Assembly: GCF_003634705.1 (NCBI RefSeq)
Contig: NZ_RBWU01000002.1
Location: 372,001 to 436,000 of the forward strand
DNA from: Actinomadura pelletieri DSM 43383
GTDB lineage: Bacteria; Actinomycetota; Actinomycetes; Streptosporangiales; Streptosporangiaceae
Reading direction: 5' to 3'
DNA: 64,000 nt
Part shown: positions 9,303-18,396 of the stretch, in pieces
Numbering within the stretch: the first letter of the stretch is position 1
Layout of the letters: each line of letters begins with the position of its first letter
Notes under the pieces: model-generated
Databases searched by the model: none
What the model was told of the DNA's origin: nothing
Seen by the model: the letters and a program-made list of their open reading frames with translations, nothing else
Made by a program: the position numbers and the translations under genes

Positions 9303-9398
9303 TACACGCGTGTAATTTCAACGGTGTAGTTTCAACGTCTTCTCGGGGGAAGGAACCGGAGGGAAGGCGTTGACCAGGGGGTTTCACGGGCAGGGAGG
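9303..9398 (+). promoter_or_regulatory. Regulatory region of whiB
   Basis: A perfect 12-bp palindrome TACACGCGTGTA (9303-9314) runs into two tandem 14-bp copies of GTGTARTTTCAACG (9310-9323 and 9324-9337). The ribosome-binding site AGGGAGG lies at 9392-9398, seven bases before the GTG start. whiB genes are developmentally controlled in streptomycetes; which regulator would bind these repeats is not known to me. Confidence 0.45.
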
Positions 9399-9404
9399 TG
9401 CGCT

Positions 9405-9668
9405 GTGAGCGAGGTCGTCATCCCGCTGGCGCACGGCACAGACGGCGAAGAGATGGGCTGGCAGGAGCGCGCGCTGTGCGCGCAGACGGACCCGGAGGCG
9501 TTCTTTCCGGAGAAGGGCGGCTCCACTCGCGAGGCCAAGAAGGTGTGCCGGGCATGCGAGGTGCGTACGGAATGCCTGGAGTACGCGCTACAGCACGATG
9601 AACGTTTCGGTATCTGGGGAGGACTCTCCGAGAGGGAACGGCGCAAACTGAAGCGCCAGGCCGTCTAA
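9405..9668 (+). CDS. whiB: WhiB-family iron-sulfur regulator (WhiB/WhiB2 type)
   Basis: 87-aa regulator. Four cysteines, C25, C48, C51 and C57, in the spacing that binds a [4Fe-4S] cluster; GIWGG turn at 69-73; basic C-terminal RERRKLKRQ. The stretch WQERALCAQTDPEAFFPEKG is close to Streptomyces WhiB and mycobacterial WhiB2/WhmD, needed for sporulation septation and cell division through partnership with sigma factor and WhiA; that role is family knowledge. Synteny (fbiAB, whiB, mannose-phosphate genes) agrees. GTG start with a strong AGGGAGG. Confidence 0.96.
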   Translation: MSEVVIPLAHGTDGEEMGWQERALCAQTDPEAFFPEKGGSTREAKKVCRACEVRTECLEYALQHDERFGIWGGLSERERRKLKRQAV

Positions 9669-9730
9669 GCGCGGCCAACCGGATCTTTGCGATCCGAGGC
9701 GTGTCCCATGCGGCCGCGCGTACAGTAATC

Positions 9731-9762
9731 AGCCGTGTCGGCCCCCTGGGGCCGGCACGGCT
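9731..9762 (+). terminator. Hairpin downstream of whiB
   Basis: AGCCGTGTCGGCCCC pairs with GGGGCCGGCACGGCT around a 2-base loop with a single mismatch. It lies 62 bases after the whiB stop, with no U-run, as is common for actinomycete terminators. Confidence 0.6.
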
Positions 9763-9812
9763 GCTGAACTTTCAGCCAAGACCACCCCGTCGCCCCACAG
9801 ATCGAGCGATCC

Positions 9813-12800
9813 TTGTCCCCCACTCTCGATCGCCATGTCGTCACGGCCGTCCTCGTCGCGCATGACGGTGCGCGCTGGCTGCCGGAGACGCTGAAGGCAC
9901 TCCTGACCCAGGCGCGGCCCGTCCAGCGCCTCGTGACCGTCGACACCGGCAGCCGCGATCGCGGGCCGGCCGTGCTCGCCGAGGTCGTCGGCGAAGCGAA
10001 GATCCTCACCCTGCCCCGCACCACCGGATACGGGGAGGCCGTCGCGGAGGCGCTGCGGCAGGACGCCGCGTCCGCGCCCGTCCCCGACGACGAACCCGGT
10101 ACGCCCCGCACGGAGTGGCTCTGGCTGCTTCACGACGACTGCGCGCCCGCCCACGACGCCCTCGCCCAGCTTTTGCGGACCGCCGAGACCGACCCGAGCA
10201 TCGCGGTCCTCGGCCCGAAGGTCCGCGACTGGGACGACCGGCGCGTCCTGCGGGAGGTCGGCGTCACCGTCGACGCCGCCGGACGTCGCGTGACGGGCCT
10301 GGACGGACGCGAGTTCGACCAGGGCCAGCACGACGGCGTCCGGGACGTGCTGTCGGTCGGCAGCGCCGGGATGCTCGTCCGCCGCGACGTGTGGGACGCG
10401 CTCGGCGGCTTCGACGCCGACTACGGCGTCTTCCGCGACGACCTCGACTTCTGCTGGCGGGTCCACGCCGCCGACCATCGCGTCGTCACCGCGACCGACG
10501 CCGTCGTGTACCACGTGGAGGCGGCCCGGCGCGGGCTCCGCGAGACCGGAGTGACCGCCGAGCATCCGGACCGCCGCGACCGCCGCAACGCCCTCGCCAC
10601 GCTGCTCGCCAACCAGCCGTTCGGCGCGATGCTGCGGGCGCTCGTCCGCAACGTGTGGGCGTCGCTCGTGCACGCCCTCTGGCTCACGGTCAGCAAACGT
10701 CCGGCCGCCGCCCGCGACGAGCTGCGCGCCCTCGGCGACGTGCTGCGCGACCCGGGGCGGCTGCGGCAGGCGCGGGCCGCCCGCGCGGACGGACGCAAAC
10801 GCGTCCACCGCACCGTCCGGCGCTTCCAGGCCCGCCGGGTCGTGGCCCGCCGCACGGTCGAGGCGATCTCGGAGTTCCTCGCCGCCCACGAACGCGACCG
10901 TGAGGACGGCGACGAGACCGCCCCGGCGCCCGAGGAGCCGGGCACGATCCGGCGGCTCCTCACCCACCCCGGCGTGCTGGTCGTGCTGGCGCTGGTCGCC
11001 GTCGCGGTGGCGGCGGAACGCTCGCTCCTCACCGCGACCGGGACGCTCGGCGGCGGCGCGCTCGTCCCCGCGTGGGGCGGCGCGAGCGACCTGTGGGCGC
11101 AGTACCTGTCCGGCTGGCATCCGGTCGGGGTCGGCGGCGACGCGGGCAGCCCCCCGTACGTGGGGGTTCTGGCCGCCGTGTCGACGGTGACGCTCGGCAA
11201 ACCGTGGCTGGCCGTGACGATCCTGCTGCTCGGCAGCGTGCCGCTCGCGGGCCTCACCGCCTACCGCGCGTCCCGGCTGCTGGTGACGAAGCCGCCGCAG
11301 GTGACGGACTCGCCGCGCGCCGGGCACCGGGCCAACGGCCGCGGTCTGCCCGTGGCCGCCGTCCGCGCCTGGTTCGCGGCCGTGTACGCGCTGCTGCCCG
11401 CCGCCACCGGTGCCATCGCGGGCGGACGGCTCGGCACCGCCGTCGTCCTCGTCCTGCTCCCGCTGATCGCCGTGCAACTCGCCCGCGTGTACGGGCTGCC
11501 GCGCTCGGAGGCCGCCGCGTTCGACGTCCGGACGCGCCGGGCACGCGCCGGGCGGGCGGCGTGGGCGACCGCGCTGCTGCTCGCCGTCGCGATGGCGTTC
11601 GTCCCGCTCACCTGGCTGGTCGCCGCGCTCGCCGCCGGGACGGTGCAGGTGCTGTTCGACCGGCCGGGACGGCGGGTGCGCCGCGGCGTCGTCATCGCGC
11701 TCGGCGTCCCGCCGCTGCTGCTGTTCCCGTGGACGGTCGGCCTGCTGTTGCACCCGTCCCGGTTCCTGACGGAGTCGGGTCTGCACCGCCGGTTCGCGAC
11801 CGCCGACGCGACCGACCTGCTCACGCTCGACCCCGGCGGGCCCGGCACGCCCGCGTGGTGGGCCATGGCCGGGCTGCTCGCGGTCGGCGTGTGCGCGCTG
11901 CGGTTGCGGCGCCGCCGTCACACCGTCCTCGCGGGCTGGCTGATCGCCGTCTACGGACTGCTGATCGCGGTCCTGACCGGCTTCGGCACCGTCACCAAGG
12001 GCGTGGACACGGCACCCGTCTGGCCCGGCGTCGCGCTGATCTTCGCGGGCGGGGGAATGCTGGTCGCCGCGACGGCCGCCGTCCAGCGGGCCGGCGAGGT
12101 CATGGCGGGCACCCGGCTGCTTCCCAAGGTCGGCGGGGCCGTCGTCGTGCTCGCCGCGTTCACGGCCCCCTTGATGGCCGCCGGATCCTGGGTGGTGGAC
12201 GGCGTGGACGGGCCGCTGCGCCGGGTCGACCCCGACACCGTTCCCGCGTTCGTCCACGGGCCGGGCGGGACGAGAACCCTCGTCCTGCACCGGGAGCCGT
12301 CCGGCCGCGTCGCCTACACCCTCCTGCGGGGCGCGCGGCCACGGATCGGTGAATCCGAGGTCGCGGGCGGCGGCAAGGCGCGGGGCCGCCTGGACGATCT
12401 CGTCGCCGGGCTCGCGGCGAACCGTGAGGGCGACGACGGGCCCGCGCTGACCCGGATGGGCGTCCAGTACATCCTCGTGCCGAACCCCCGGAGAGACCCG
12501 CTCACGGACGTCCTCGACACCGCACCCGAACTGACGCGCCTCAGCCGCACCGACACGTTCGCCGTGTGGCGGCTCCACTCACCGACCGGCCGGATGATGC
12601 TGCTGCAGGGCTCCACCGTCACCCCCTTGCCCTCGGGACGGATCGACGCCCGCCTCAGGCTCCCGGCCGGAACGGGCCCGCGCACCCTGCTGCTCGCGGA
12701 ACCGTCCGACGGTGGTTGGCGGGCCACCCTGAACGGACGCGACCTCAAGGAACGGACGGTCGACGGCTGGGCGCAGGGCTACGACATCCCCACAGCCGGA

Positions 12801-13106
12801 GGCGAGTTCCAACTGACCAGGTCGATGACGGCGCGGCATGTCTGGGTCGTCCTGCAAGGGGTCGCCGTGCTGTTCGTCGCCGTTCTGGCCCTGCCGGGCG
12901 CGCGCGTCGACACTCTCCGTTCCGACGGCGGACGTGAACGTCGCCGCGAGAAGCCGCGTGAGATGCCGCGTGAGAAGGCTCGCGAGAAGCGTTCGGATCG
13001 GCGTCGTGGACGACGAGGGCGCCGTAGGGGAACCCGCGTCCGTGCCCAACAGGAGGAACCGCCTCCCACGAAGGAACACAGCCCGGAAAGGGAGGAGGTG
13101 TCGTGA
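9813..13106 (+). CDS. Large membrane glycosyltransferase family 2 protein
   Basis: 1097 aa. Residues 8-260 are a GT-A family 2 domain: VLVAHDGARWLPETL, the Asp-containing WLLHDDCAPAHDAL, then GFDADYGVFRDDLDFCWRV, the acceptor-binding ED/D-type segment. After a basic linker come about ten membrane segments (from about 385 to 800), a soluble domain, and one last membrane span (HVWVVLQGVAVLFVAVLAL) before a very basic Arg/Lys/Glu tail. Probably acts on a lipid-linked sugar for wall or envelope glycan; its place beside mannose-phosphate genes supports this. TTG start is uncertain. The stop overlaps the next start (GTGA). Confidence 0.85.
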   Translation: MSPTLDRHVVTAVLVAHDGARWLPETLKALLTQARPVQRLVTVDTGSRDRGPAVLAEVVGEAKILTLPRTTGYGEAVAEALRQDAASAPVPDDEPGTPRTEWLWLLHDDCAPAHDALAQLLRTAETDPSIAVLGPKVRDWDDRRVLREVGVTVDAAGRRVTGLDGREFDQGQHDGVRDVLSVGSAGMLVRRDVWDALGGFDADYGVFRDDLDFCWRVHAADHRVVTATDAVVYHVEAARRGLRETGVTAEHPDRRDRRNALATLLANQPFGAMLRALVRNVWASLVHALWLTVSKRPAAARDELRALGDVLRDPGRLRQARAARADGRKRVHRTVRRFQARRVVARRTVEAISEFLAAHERDREDGDETAPAPEEPGTIRRLLTHPGVLVVLALVAVAVAAERSLLTATGTLGGGALVPAWGGASDLWAQYLSGWHPVGVGGDAGSPPYVGVLAAVSTVTLGKPWLAVTILLLGSVPLAGLTAYRASRLLVTKPPQVTDSPRAGHRANGRGLPVAAVRAWFAAVYALLPAATGAIAGGRLGTAVVLVLLPLIAVQLARVYGLPRSEAAAFDVRTRRARAGRAAWATALLLAVAMAFVPLTWLVAALAAGTVQVLFDRPGRRVRRGVVIALGVPPLLLFPWTVGLLLHPSRFLTESGLHRRFATADATDLLTLDPGGPGTPAWWAMAGLLAVGVCALRLRRRRHTVLAGWLIAVYGLLIAVLTGFGTVTKGVDTAPVWPGVALIFAGGGMLVAATAAVQRAGEVMAGTRLLPKVGGAVVVLAAFTAPLMAAGSWVVDGVDGPLRRVDPDTVPAFVHGPGGTRTLVLHREPSGRVAYTLLRGARPRIGESEVAGGGKARGRLDDLVAGLAANREGDDGPALTRMGVQYILVPNPRRDPLTDVLDTAPELTRLSRTDTFAVWRLHSPTGRMMLLQGSTVTPLPSGRIDARLRLPAGTGPRTLLLAEPSDGGWRATLNGRDLKERTVDGWAQGYDIPTAGGEFQLTRSMTARHVWVVLQGVAVLFVAVLALPGARVDTLRSDGGRERRREKPREMPREKAREKRSDRRRGRRGRRRGTRVRAQQEEPPPTKEHSPEREEVS

Positions 13107-14554
13107 ACACCGACAAGGTTCTGCGCCTCCTCGGTATGCGCTACGCCACGGCCGCGCTCATCCTCGTCGCCGTCGCCGCCCTGTACGGGGCTGCCACGTT
13201 CGCCCACCCGGGGGAGGCCACCGCTAAGGGCAGGCGTGCCCCGGTCACGTCCGCCGTGGCGGTCTGTCCCGGCCACGAGGGCGGACGGCTCGCCGTGCAG
13301 TCCCTCGCCCACGAGAAGGGCGGGCGCGTGGACATGACGCCCACCAAGGGCGGCTCCGCCGTCGCGTCCATGACGACGCCCGGCCAGACCTGGGAGAAGG
13401 ACACCGACTCCGGCGACGACTCCTACACGCTCCGCGCGACGGGTGCCATGGCCGCCGGGTTGGCGGCCGAGCAGACGACATACCGCGACGACGGCGACGA
13501 TCGGGGCCTGGCCGGGGCGCGCTGCGCCGCGCCCGGCACCGACCTGTGGTTCCTCGGCCCGGGGCCGGTCGCGGCCGATGAGATCGACCTCTACCTCACC
13601 AACGTCGAGTCCCGGCCCGCGTTCGTGGACCTCACCGCCCTGTCCGGCGAAGGCCCCCTCGACACCGTGGAGGGGCGCGGCACCCGCGTCGACCCCTACA
13701 CCACCAGGGTCGTGAAGATCGGCGAGTCGCCGGAGGGGCTCGGTGACGTCGTGAAGCCCGCCGCCGTCGTCGCGTTGCGCGTCCGGGCGGCCGGTGGACG
13801 CGTCGCCGCGTCCCTGCGCGTCCGCGCCGGAGAGGGGAAGGGCATCGAGTGGCTGCCGCGTTCGCCCGCGCCCGCGACGTCCGTGCTCGTGCCGGGCGTG
13901 CCGGGCGGGTCAGGGGAGCGCGGGCTGCTGATCGCCGTGCCCGGCGAGGCCGACGCCCGGGTGCGCGTCCAGGTGATCACGAAGGACGGCGCGTTCGTCC
14001 CGCGTGGCCAGGACGTCGTCGACGCGCCCGCGAAGACCGTGACGTTCGTCGCGCTCGACGACGTGCTGTCGGGCCGGGCCGCCGCCGTGCGGCTCGTCGC
14101 CGACCGGCCCATCCTGGCCGGAATCGCCGCCGAACGCGGCGCCGACATCGCCTACGGGACGTCCACGCCGCCGCTCACCGCGTCCGGGCCGGGCGTCGCC
14201 GCCGACAACCGGTTCGACTCGTCCCTGATCCTGACCGCACCGGCCGGGGCGGCGACCGTCCAGGTCACGACCATGAACGCCACGGGCAGGGGAGCATCGC
14301 AGGAGATCAAGGTTCCGGCCGGACGAACCGTCGAGACCGCGCTGGCCGCGCCGAACGCGAACGCCGACGACGAGGTCGCCTACGGGGTCGTGATCAAGCC
14401 GAAGCCCGGCTCGGGGCCCGTGCACGCGGCGCGCGTCCTCGGGAAGGGCAAGGGTGACGAGTACCTGTTCACCGTCCTGCCGATCGTGCCCGCCGCGCTG
14501 ACCGTCCACCTTCCGGACACCGCCGACTCCCAAGGCGCCCTGATCCCCGGCTGA
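13103..14554 (+). CDS. DUF5719 family exported protein
   Basis: 483 aa. N-terminal anchor or signal (YATAALILVAVAALYGAATFA) followed by a beta-rich extracytoplasmic region with repeated modules (for example TSVLVPGVPGGSGERGLL and SSLILTAPAGAATVQV). It overlaps the glycosyltransferase by four bases, a partnership conserved in actinomycetes, so it is likely an accessory of that enzyme in the envelope. No catalytic motif is seen. The gene ends convergently with the next one, in a short run of CTGATCCCCGG repeats. Confidence 0.75.
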   Translation: MNTDKVLRLLGMRYATAALILVAVAALYGAATFAHPGEATAKGRRAPVTSAVAVCPGHEGGRLAVQSLAHEKGGRVDMTPTKGGSAVASMTTPGQTWEKDTDSGDDSYTLRATGAMAAGLAAEQTTYRDDGDDRGLAGARCAAPGTDLWFLGPGPVAADEIDLYLTNVESRPAFVDLTALSGEGPLDTVEGRGTRVDPYTTRVVKIGESPEGLGDVVKPAAVVALRVRAAGGRVAASLRVRAGEGKGIEWLPRSPAPATSVLVPGVPGGSGERGLLIAVPGEADARVRVQVITKDGAFVPRGQDVVDAPAKTVTFVALDDVLSGRAAAVRLVADRPILAGIAAERGADIAYGTSTPPLTASGPGVAADNRFDSSLILTAPAGAATVQVTTMNATGRGASQEIKVPAGRTVETALAAPNANADDEVAYGVVIKPKPGSGPVHAARVLGKGKGDEYLFTVLPIVPAALTVHLPDTADSQGALIPG

Positions 14555-14572
14555 TCCCCGGCTGATCATCGG

Positions 14573-15001
14573 CTAGTCGTCGGGGGAGTCGTAGCTGGGG
14601 TCGACGGACTCGGGGGAGAGGCCGAGCAGGTCGGCGACCTCCTCGACCAGCAGGTCGCGGATCAGGCGGGAGAGTTCCGCCTCGCCCTTAGCGCGGGCCT
14701 CGATGGGACGACGGTAGACGACGATGCGGACGGAACGTCCACCCCGCTGGGGGAAGGTCCGGCCGAGCGGGACGGGCCCGGCGAACCCCGGTTCGATCGG
14801 CGGGACCTCCTCGACGTCGAACCGCACCCGGGCCAGCTCGCGTTCCCACCGATCGCCGAGCCGTCGCACCTCGTCGTCGACGAGATCCTCGAACTGCTCG
14901 GCACGGGTGCGTGAGACCGGCGCCTGCGGGGGTGTCAAGGGACCACGTACACCGCGACCGTGGCGATCGCGGCGCCGTACGCCTGCCACACGGGATCGCA
15001 C
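14573..15001 (-). CDS. Metallopeptidase-family protein lacking the HExxH motif
   Basis: About 142 aa. It matches the actinobacterial minimal-zincin family syntenic with Rv3259: RRRDRHGRGVRGPL at the start, VRIVVYRRPIEARAKGEAEL in the middle, LLGLSPESVDPSYD at the end. Where true members have the zinc motif HExxH, this one reads LLVEEVADLLGL (V-E-E-V-A), so metal-dependent peptidase activity is not expected. From family knowledge the same loss is common in this genomic position. Candidate starts are GTGs at 15022, 15001 and 14989; an upstream ATG at 15118 would overlap the promoter region. Confidence 0.75.
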   Translation of the reverse strand: MRSRVAGVRRRDRHGRGVRGPLTPPQAPVSRTRAEQFEDLVDDEVRRLGDRWERELARVRFDVEEVPPIEPGFAGPVPLGRTFPQRGGRSVRIVVYRRPIEARAKGEAELSRLIRDLLVEEVADLLGLSPESVDPSYDSPDD

Positions 15002-15169
15002 GTCCCAAGCGTACCTCTCCACCCCGTCGGACACCCCTGTGCAGTGTCCGAACGGTAAGAGTTCAGGGTCACACGCTATGTAGTTATTACCCCGGAAATC
15101 GCCCGGTAACGGCGACACGTTGCCACAGGTGGTGGCGGAGCCGGTGGGAGGGGGGTACGGTCAGCCAAC

Positions 15170-15550
15170 GTGAGCCCCGTCCGCACCTGCTCTCGTACCG
15201 CCTGCAAGGCGCCCGCAGTGTTCACGCTCACGTACGTCTACCGCGACTCCACCGCGGTCCTGGGGCCGCTCGCGACGTACGCGGAGCCGCACTGCTATGA
15301 CCTGTGCGCGGAGCATTCGGAGCGGCTCACCGCCCCGATGGGATGGGAACTGGTGCGGCTCCCCGTCGAGGAGGAGACCGAGCCGAGCGCCGACGACCTG
15401 GAGGCCCTCGCCGACGCCGTCCGGGAGGCCGCCAGACCCGCGCCCGGATCGCCCCACGAGCCCGTCGGCCAGGGCACCGAGGTCGGACGTCGCGGCCATC
15501 TGCGGGTGCTCCGCTCCGAACCCGCCGGAACCCAACCCGCCCAGGACTGA
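15170..15550 (+). CDS. DUF3499 family protein
   Basis: 126 aa. Begins SPVRTCSRTACKAPAVFTLTYVYRDSTAVLGPL, with C7 and C12, then HCYDLCAEHSERLTAP with two more cysteines: a zinc-ribbon-like small protein. Conserved next to manB in actinobacteria (Rv3258c equivalent). Function unknown. The C-terminal 40 residues are low-complexity and variable. GTG start; a GGGAGGGGGG lies somewhat far upstream. Confidence 0.85.
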   Translation: MSPVRTCSRTACKAPAVFTLTYVYRDSTAVLGPLATYAEPHCYDLCAEHSERLTAPMGWELVRLPVEEETEPSADDLEALADAVREAARPAPGSPHEPVGQGTEVGRRGHLRVLRSEPAGTQPAQD

Positions 15551-15688
15551 ACGTCCCGGAGCGGCCGACAGCGGTCGGCGTCGCCGTGTCGTGGCGTCGC
15601 GACCGGTCGTGCCCTCCCTTCCCGGTAGGCTCGTGAACCCCCGTTTCTCGGGGTTTCAAGGGCCAGGTTCAGCGGACAGGGAGCAGGA

Positions 15689-17044
15689 GTGGGCGACCTC
15701 GCCAAGATCTTCAAGGCGTACGACATCCGCGGTGTCGTACCGGACGAACTCGACACCGCGACCGCCGAGGCCGCGGGCGCCGCGTTCGTCCGGGTGACCG
15801 GGGCGACCGCGATCGTCACCGCCCACGACATGCGGGAGTCGTCGGTGCCGCTGGCCGAGGCGTTCGCCCGGGGCGCGACGTCCCAGGGCGCGGACGTGAT
15901 CGAGGCCGGGCTCGGCTCCACCGACCTGCTGTACTACGCCAGCGGCAGCCTCGACCTGCCCGGCGCGATGTTCACCGCGAGCCACAACCCCGCCAAGTAC
16001 AACGGGCTGAAGCTGTGCCGCTCCGGCGCCCGTCCGGTCGGCCGCGACACCGGCCTCACCGAGATCCGCGACCTGATCGAGAAGGGCGTTCCGGCCTACG
16101 ACGGCAAGCCGGGCACGATCTCGCGGCGCGACGTCCTCAAGGGCTACGCCGACCATCTGAAGACGCTGGTCGACCTGTCGTCGATCCGTCCGCTCAAGGT
16201 CGTCGTGGACGCGGGCAACGGCATGGGCGGGCACACCGTCCCGTCCGTCATGGAGGGCCTGCCGATCGACCTGGTGCCGCTGTACTTCGAGCTGGACGGC
16301 ACCTTCCCCAACCACGAGGCCAACCCGATCGAGCCGGAGAACCTGCGCGACCTCCAGGCGAAGGTCCGTGAGACGGGCGCCGACATCGGGCTCGCCTTCG
16401 ACGGTGACGCCGACCGCTGCTTCGTCGTCGACGAGCGCGGCGAGATCGTCCCGCCGTCCGCGATCACCGCGCTGGTCGCGACGCGGGAGCTGGCCAAGCA
16501 TCCCGGGGCCTCGATCGTGCACAACCTGATCACGTCCCGGTCCGTGCCGGAGATCATCGCCGAGCACGGCGGCACGCCGGTCCGCACCCGTGTCGGGCAC
16601 TCGTTCATCAAGCAGACGATGGCGGAGACGGGCGCGGTGTTCGGCGGCGAGCACTCCGCGCACTTCTACTTCCGCGACTTCTGGTTCGCCGACTCCGGGA
16701 TGCTCGCCGCCCTGCACGTTCTCGCCGCGCTCGGGCAGCAGGACGGGCCGCTGTCCCGGCTGCTCGGCGAGTACACCCGGTACGTCGCGTCCGGGGAGAT
16801 CAACAGCGAGGTCGCCGACCAGGCCGCCGCGACCGCCAACGTCCGGGACGCGTTCGCCGGACGCCCCGGGGTCACGATCGACGAGCTGGACGGGCTGACC
16901 GTCGGCGACGACGCCGGCGGGTGGTGGTTCAACCTGCGGCCGTCCAACACCGAGCCGCTGCTGCGCCTCAACGCGGAGGCGGGCGACGAGAGCACCATGG
17001 CGGCCATCCGCGACGAGGTCCTGGCCCTGGTGCGGGACAAGTGA
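15689..17044 (+). CDS. manB: Phosphomannomutase/phosphoglucomutase
   Basis: 451-aa alpha-D-phosphohexomutase that interconverts mannose-6-P and mannose-1-P (and glucose analogues), feeding GDP-mannose for glycans and lipoglycans. All four active-site elements are visible: catalytic serine S98 in TASHNP, metal loop DGDADR, sugar loop GEHSAH, and phosphate loop RPSNTEP near the C-terminus. Typical length. GTG start with GGGAGCAGG upstream. It leads a tight group with the Trm112-like gene and the SIS isomerase. Confidence 0.96.
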   Translation: MGDLAKIFKAYDIRGVVPDELDTATAEAAGAAFVRVTGATAIVTAHDMRESSVPLAEAFARGATSQGADVIEAGLGSTDLLYYASGSLDLPGAMFTASHNPAKYNGLKLCRSGARPVGRDTGLTEIRDLIEKGVPAYDGKPGTISRRDVLKGYADHLKTLVDLSSIRPLKVVVDAGNGMGGHTVPSVMEGLPIDLVPLYFELDGTFPNHEANPIEPENLRDLQAKVRETGADIGLAFDGDADRCFVVDERGEIVPPSAITALVATRELAKHPGASIVHNLITSRSVPEIIAEHGGTPVRTRVGHSFIKQTMAETGAVFGGEHSAHFYFRDFWFADSGMLAALHVLAALGQQDGPLSRLLGEYTRYVASGEINSEVADQAAATANVRDAFAGRPGVTIDELDGLTVGDDAGGWWFNLRPSNTEPLLRLNAEAGDESTMAAIRDEVLALVRDK

Positions 17045-17068
17045 CCGAGAGGGAGAAGTGACGCTGCC

Positions 17069-17251
17069 ATGACCTTGAAGCTCGACTCCTGGCTGCTGGA
17101 GATCCTCGCCTGCCCCAACTGCGGCGGCGACCTCCGCGCCGACGACGAGGCCGCCGAGCTGGTGTGCACCGGTTCGTGCCGCTACGCCTACCCGGTCCGC
17201 GACGACATTCCCGTCCTGCTGGTCGACGAGGCCAGGACACCCGCTCCGTGA
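17069..17251 (+). CDS. Trm112 family zinc-ribbon protein
   Basis: 60 aa: [41 protein letters not shown]. Two cysteine pairs (CPNC and CTGSC) suit a zinc ribbon, and the [11 protein letters not shown] ending is diagnostic of the Trm112/YcaR family. In eukaryotes Trm112 activates methyltransferases; bacterial members are little studied. It lies between manB and the isomerase and overlaps the latter by four bases (GTGA), so coordinated expression is expected. Confidence 0.9.
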   Translation: MTLKLDSWLLEILACPNCGGDLRADDEAAELVCTGSCRYAYPVRDDIPVLLVDEARTPAP

Positions 17252-18396
17252 ACGGAGGGCTCGACCCTTCACGGCTGGACGGCGCGGCGACGACCGAGGA
17301 GGCCGACCCCGGGGGGATGCTGCGGCAGGTCGCGTCGTCGGCGGCACAGGTACGGGAGGCGCAGCGGGCCGCCGCGGAGGCGGGCATCGCCGGTCTCGCC
17401 GAGGACGGCAGACCCCGCGCGATCGTCGTCGTCGGCATGGGCGGCTCGGGCATCTCCGGTGACGTCCTCGCCGCCGTTTGCGGGGTGGGCTGCGCCGTCC
17501 CGATCACGACCGTGCGCGGCTACCGGCTGCCCGGCTGGGTCGGCGCCGCGGACCTCGTCATCGCCGTGTCCTGCTCCGGGACGACGGAGGAGACCCTGGA
17601 GGTCGCCGCGGAGGCGGCCCGCCGGGGATGCAGGCTGCTGTTCGTCGGCGGGTCCGACTCGCCGCTCGCCGACCTGGCCGCCAGAAGCCGCGGCGTCTTC
17701 GTGCCGGCGCGTTCGGTGGGGCAGCCGCGTTCGACGCTGTGGGGTCTCACGATCCCGCTGCTCCTCGCGGCGCGGACGCTGGGCCTGGTGGACGTGCCCG
17801 ACGCCGTCCTGGAGACCACGGCCGAACGGTTGGAGGACGTCGCGTACCGGTGCCGTCCGTCCAGCGAACCGTTCGTCAACCCCGCCAAGCGGATCGCGCT
17901 GGACCTCGCCGGTGACGTACCGCTGGTGTGGGGGTCGTCCGCGCTGGCGGCGACGGCCGCGTACCGGATGTGCTGCCAGCTCAACGAGAACGCCAAATAC
18001 CCGGGCGTGTTCGGTGAGGTCCCCGAGGCCCACCACAACCAGGTGATGGCGTTCGACGGGCATTTCACGGGCCGTGCCGCCGCGCCGTCCGACCCGGACG
18101 ACTTCTTCCGCGACCGGGTGGACGACCCCGAGCACGGCCTGCATCTCGTCCTCCTGCGTGACGTGGACGAGCATCCGCAGGTGCGCAAGCGGTGCGAGGC
18201 GTCCACCGAGGTGGCGCGGGACAGGGGAGTGGCGGTCACCGAACTCGGGGCGGAGGGTGCGCATCCGCTGGAGAGAATCGCGACGCTGATCGCGCTTGCG
18301 GACTACGTCACGGTTTACTTGGCTATCGCGCTGGGCGTGGACCCCACCCCGGTGCCTGCCATTCAAGAGCTAAAAGCGAGGATTGCTGAAAGATGA
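17248..18396 (+). CDS. Bifunctional phosphoglucose/phosphomannose isomerase (SIS domain)
   Basis: 382 aa. The first SIS domain starts [15 protein letters not shown] and contains [14 protein letters not shown]; the second half has [21 protein letters not shown], the active-site segment of the archaeal-type PGI/PMI family, with glutamate and histidine for catalysis. Supplies mannose-6-P for manB from fructose-6-P. The frame is open from 17164, but the GTG at 17248 overlapping the Trm112 stop is chosen. Its own stop overlaps the transporter start (ATGA). Equivalent of Rv3256c by position. Confidence 0.88.
   Translation: MNGGLDPSRLDGAATTEEADPGGMLRQVASSAAQVREAQRAAAEAGIAGLAEDGRPRAIVVVGMGGSGISGDVLAAVCGVGCAVPITTVRGYRLPGWVGAADLVIAVSCSGTTEETLEVAAEAARRGCRLLFVGGSDSPLADLAARSRGVFVPARSVGQPRSTLWGLTIPLLLAARTLGLVDVPDAVLETTAERLEDVAYRCRPSSEPFVNPAKRIALDLAGDVPLVWGSSALAATAAYRMCCQLNENAKYPGVFGEVPEAHHNQVMAFDGHFTGRAAAPSDPDDFFRDRVDDPEHGLHLVLLRDVDEHPQVRKRCEASTEVARDRGVAVTELGAEGAHPLERIATLIALADYVTVYLAIALGVDPTPVPAIQELKARIAER

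Noticed and set aside
17164..18396. Longer start of the SIS isomerase at 17164
   Set aside because: This would overlap most of the Trm112-like gene; the GTG at 17248 is a standard coupled start.
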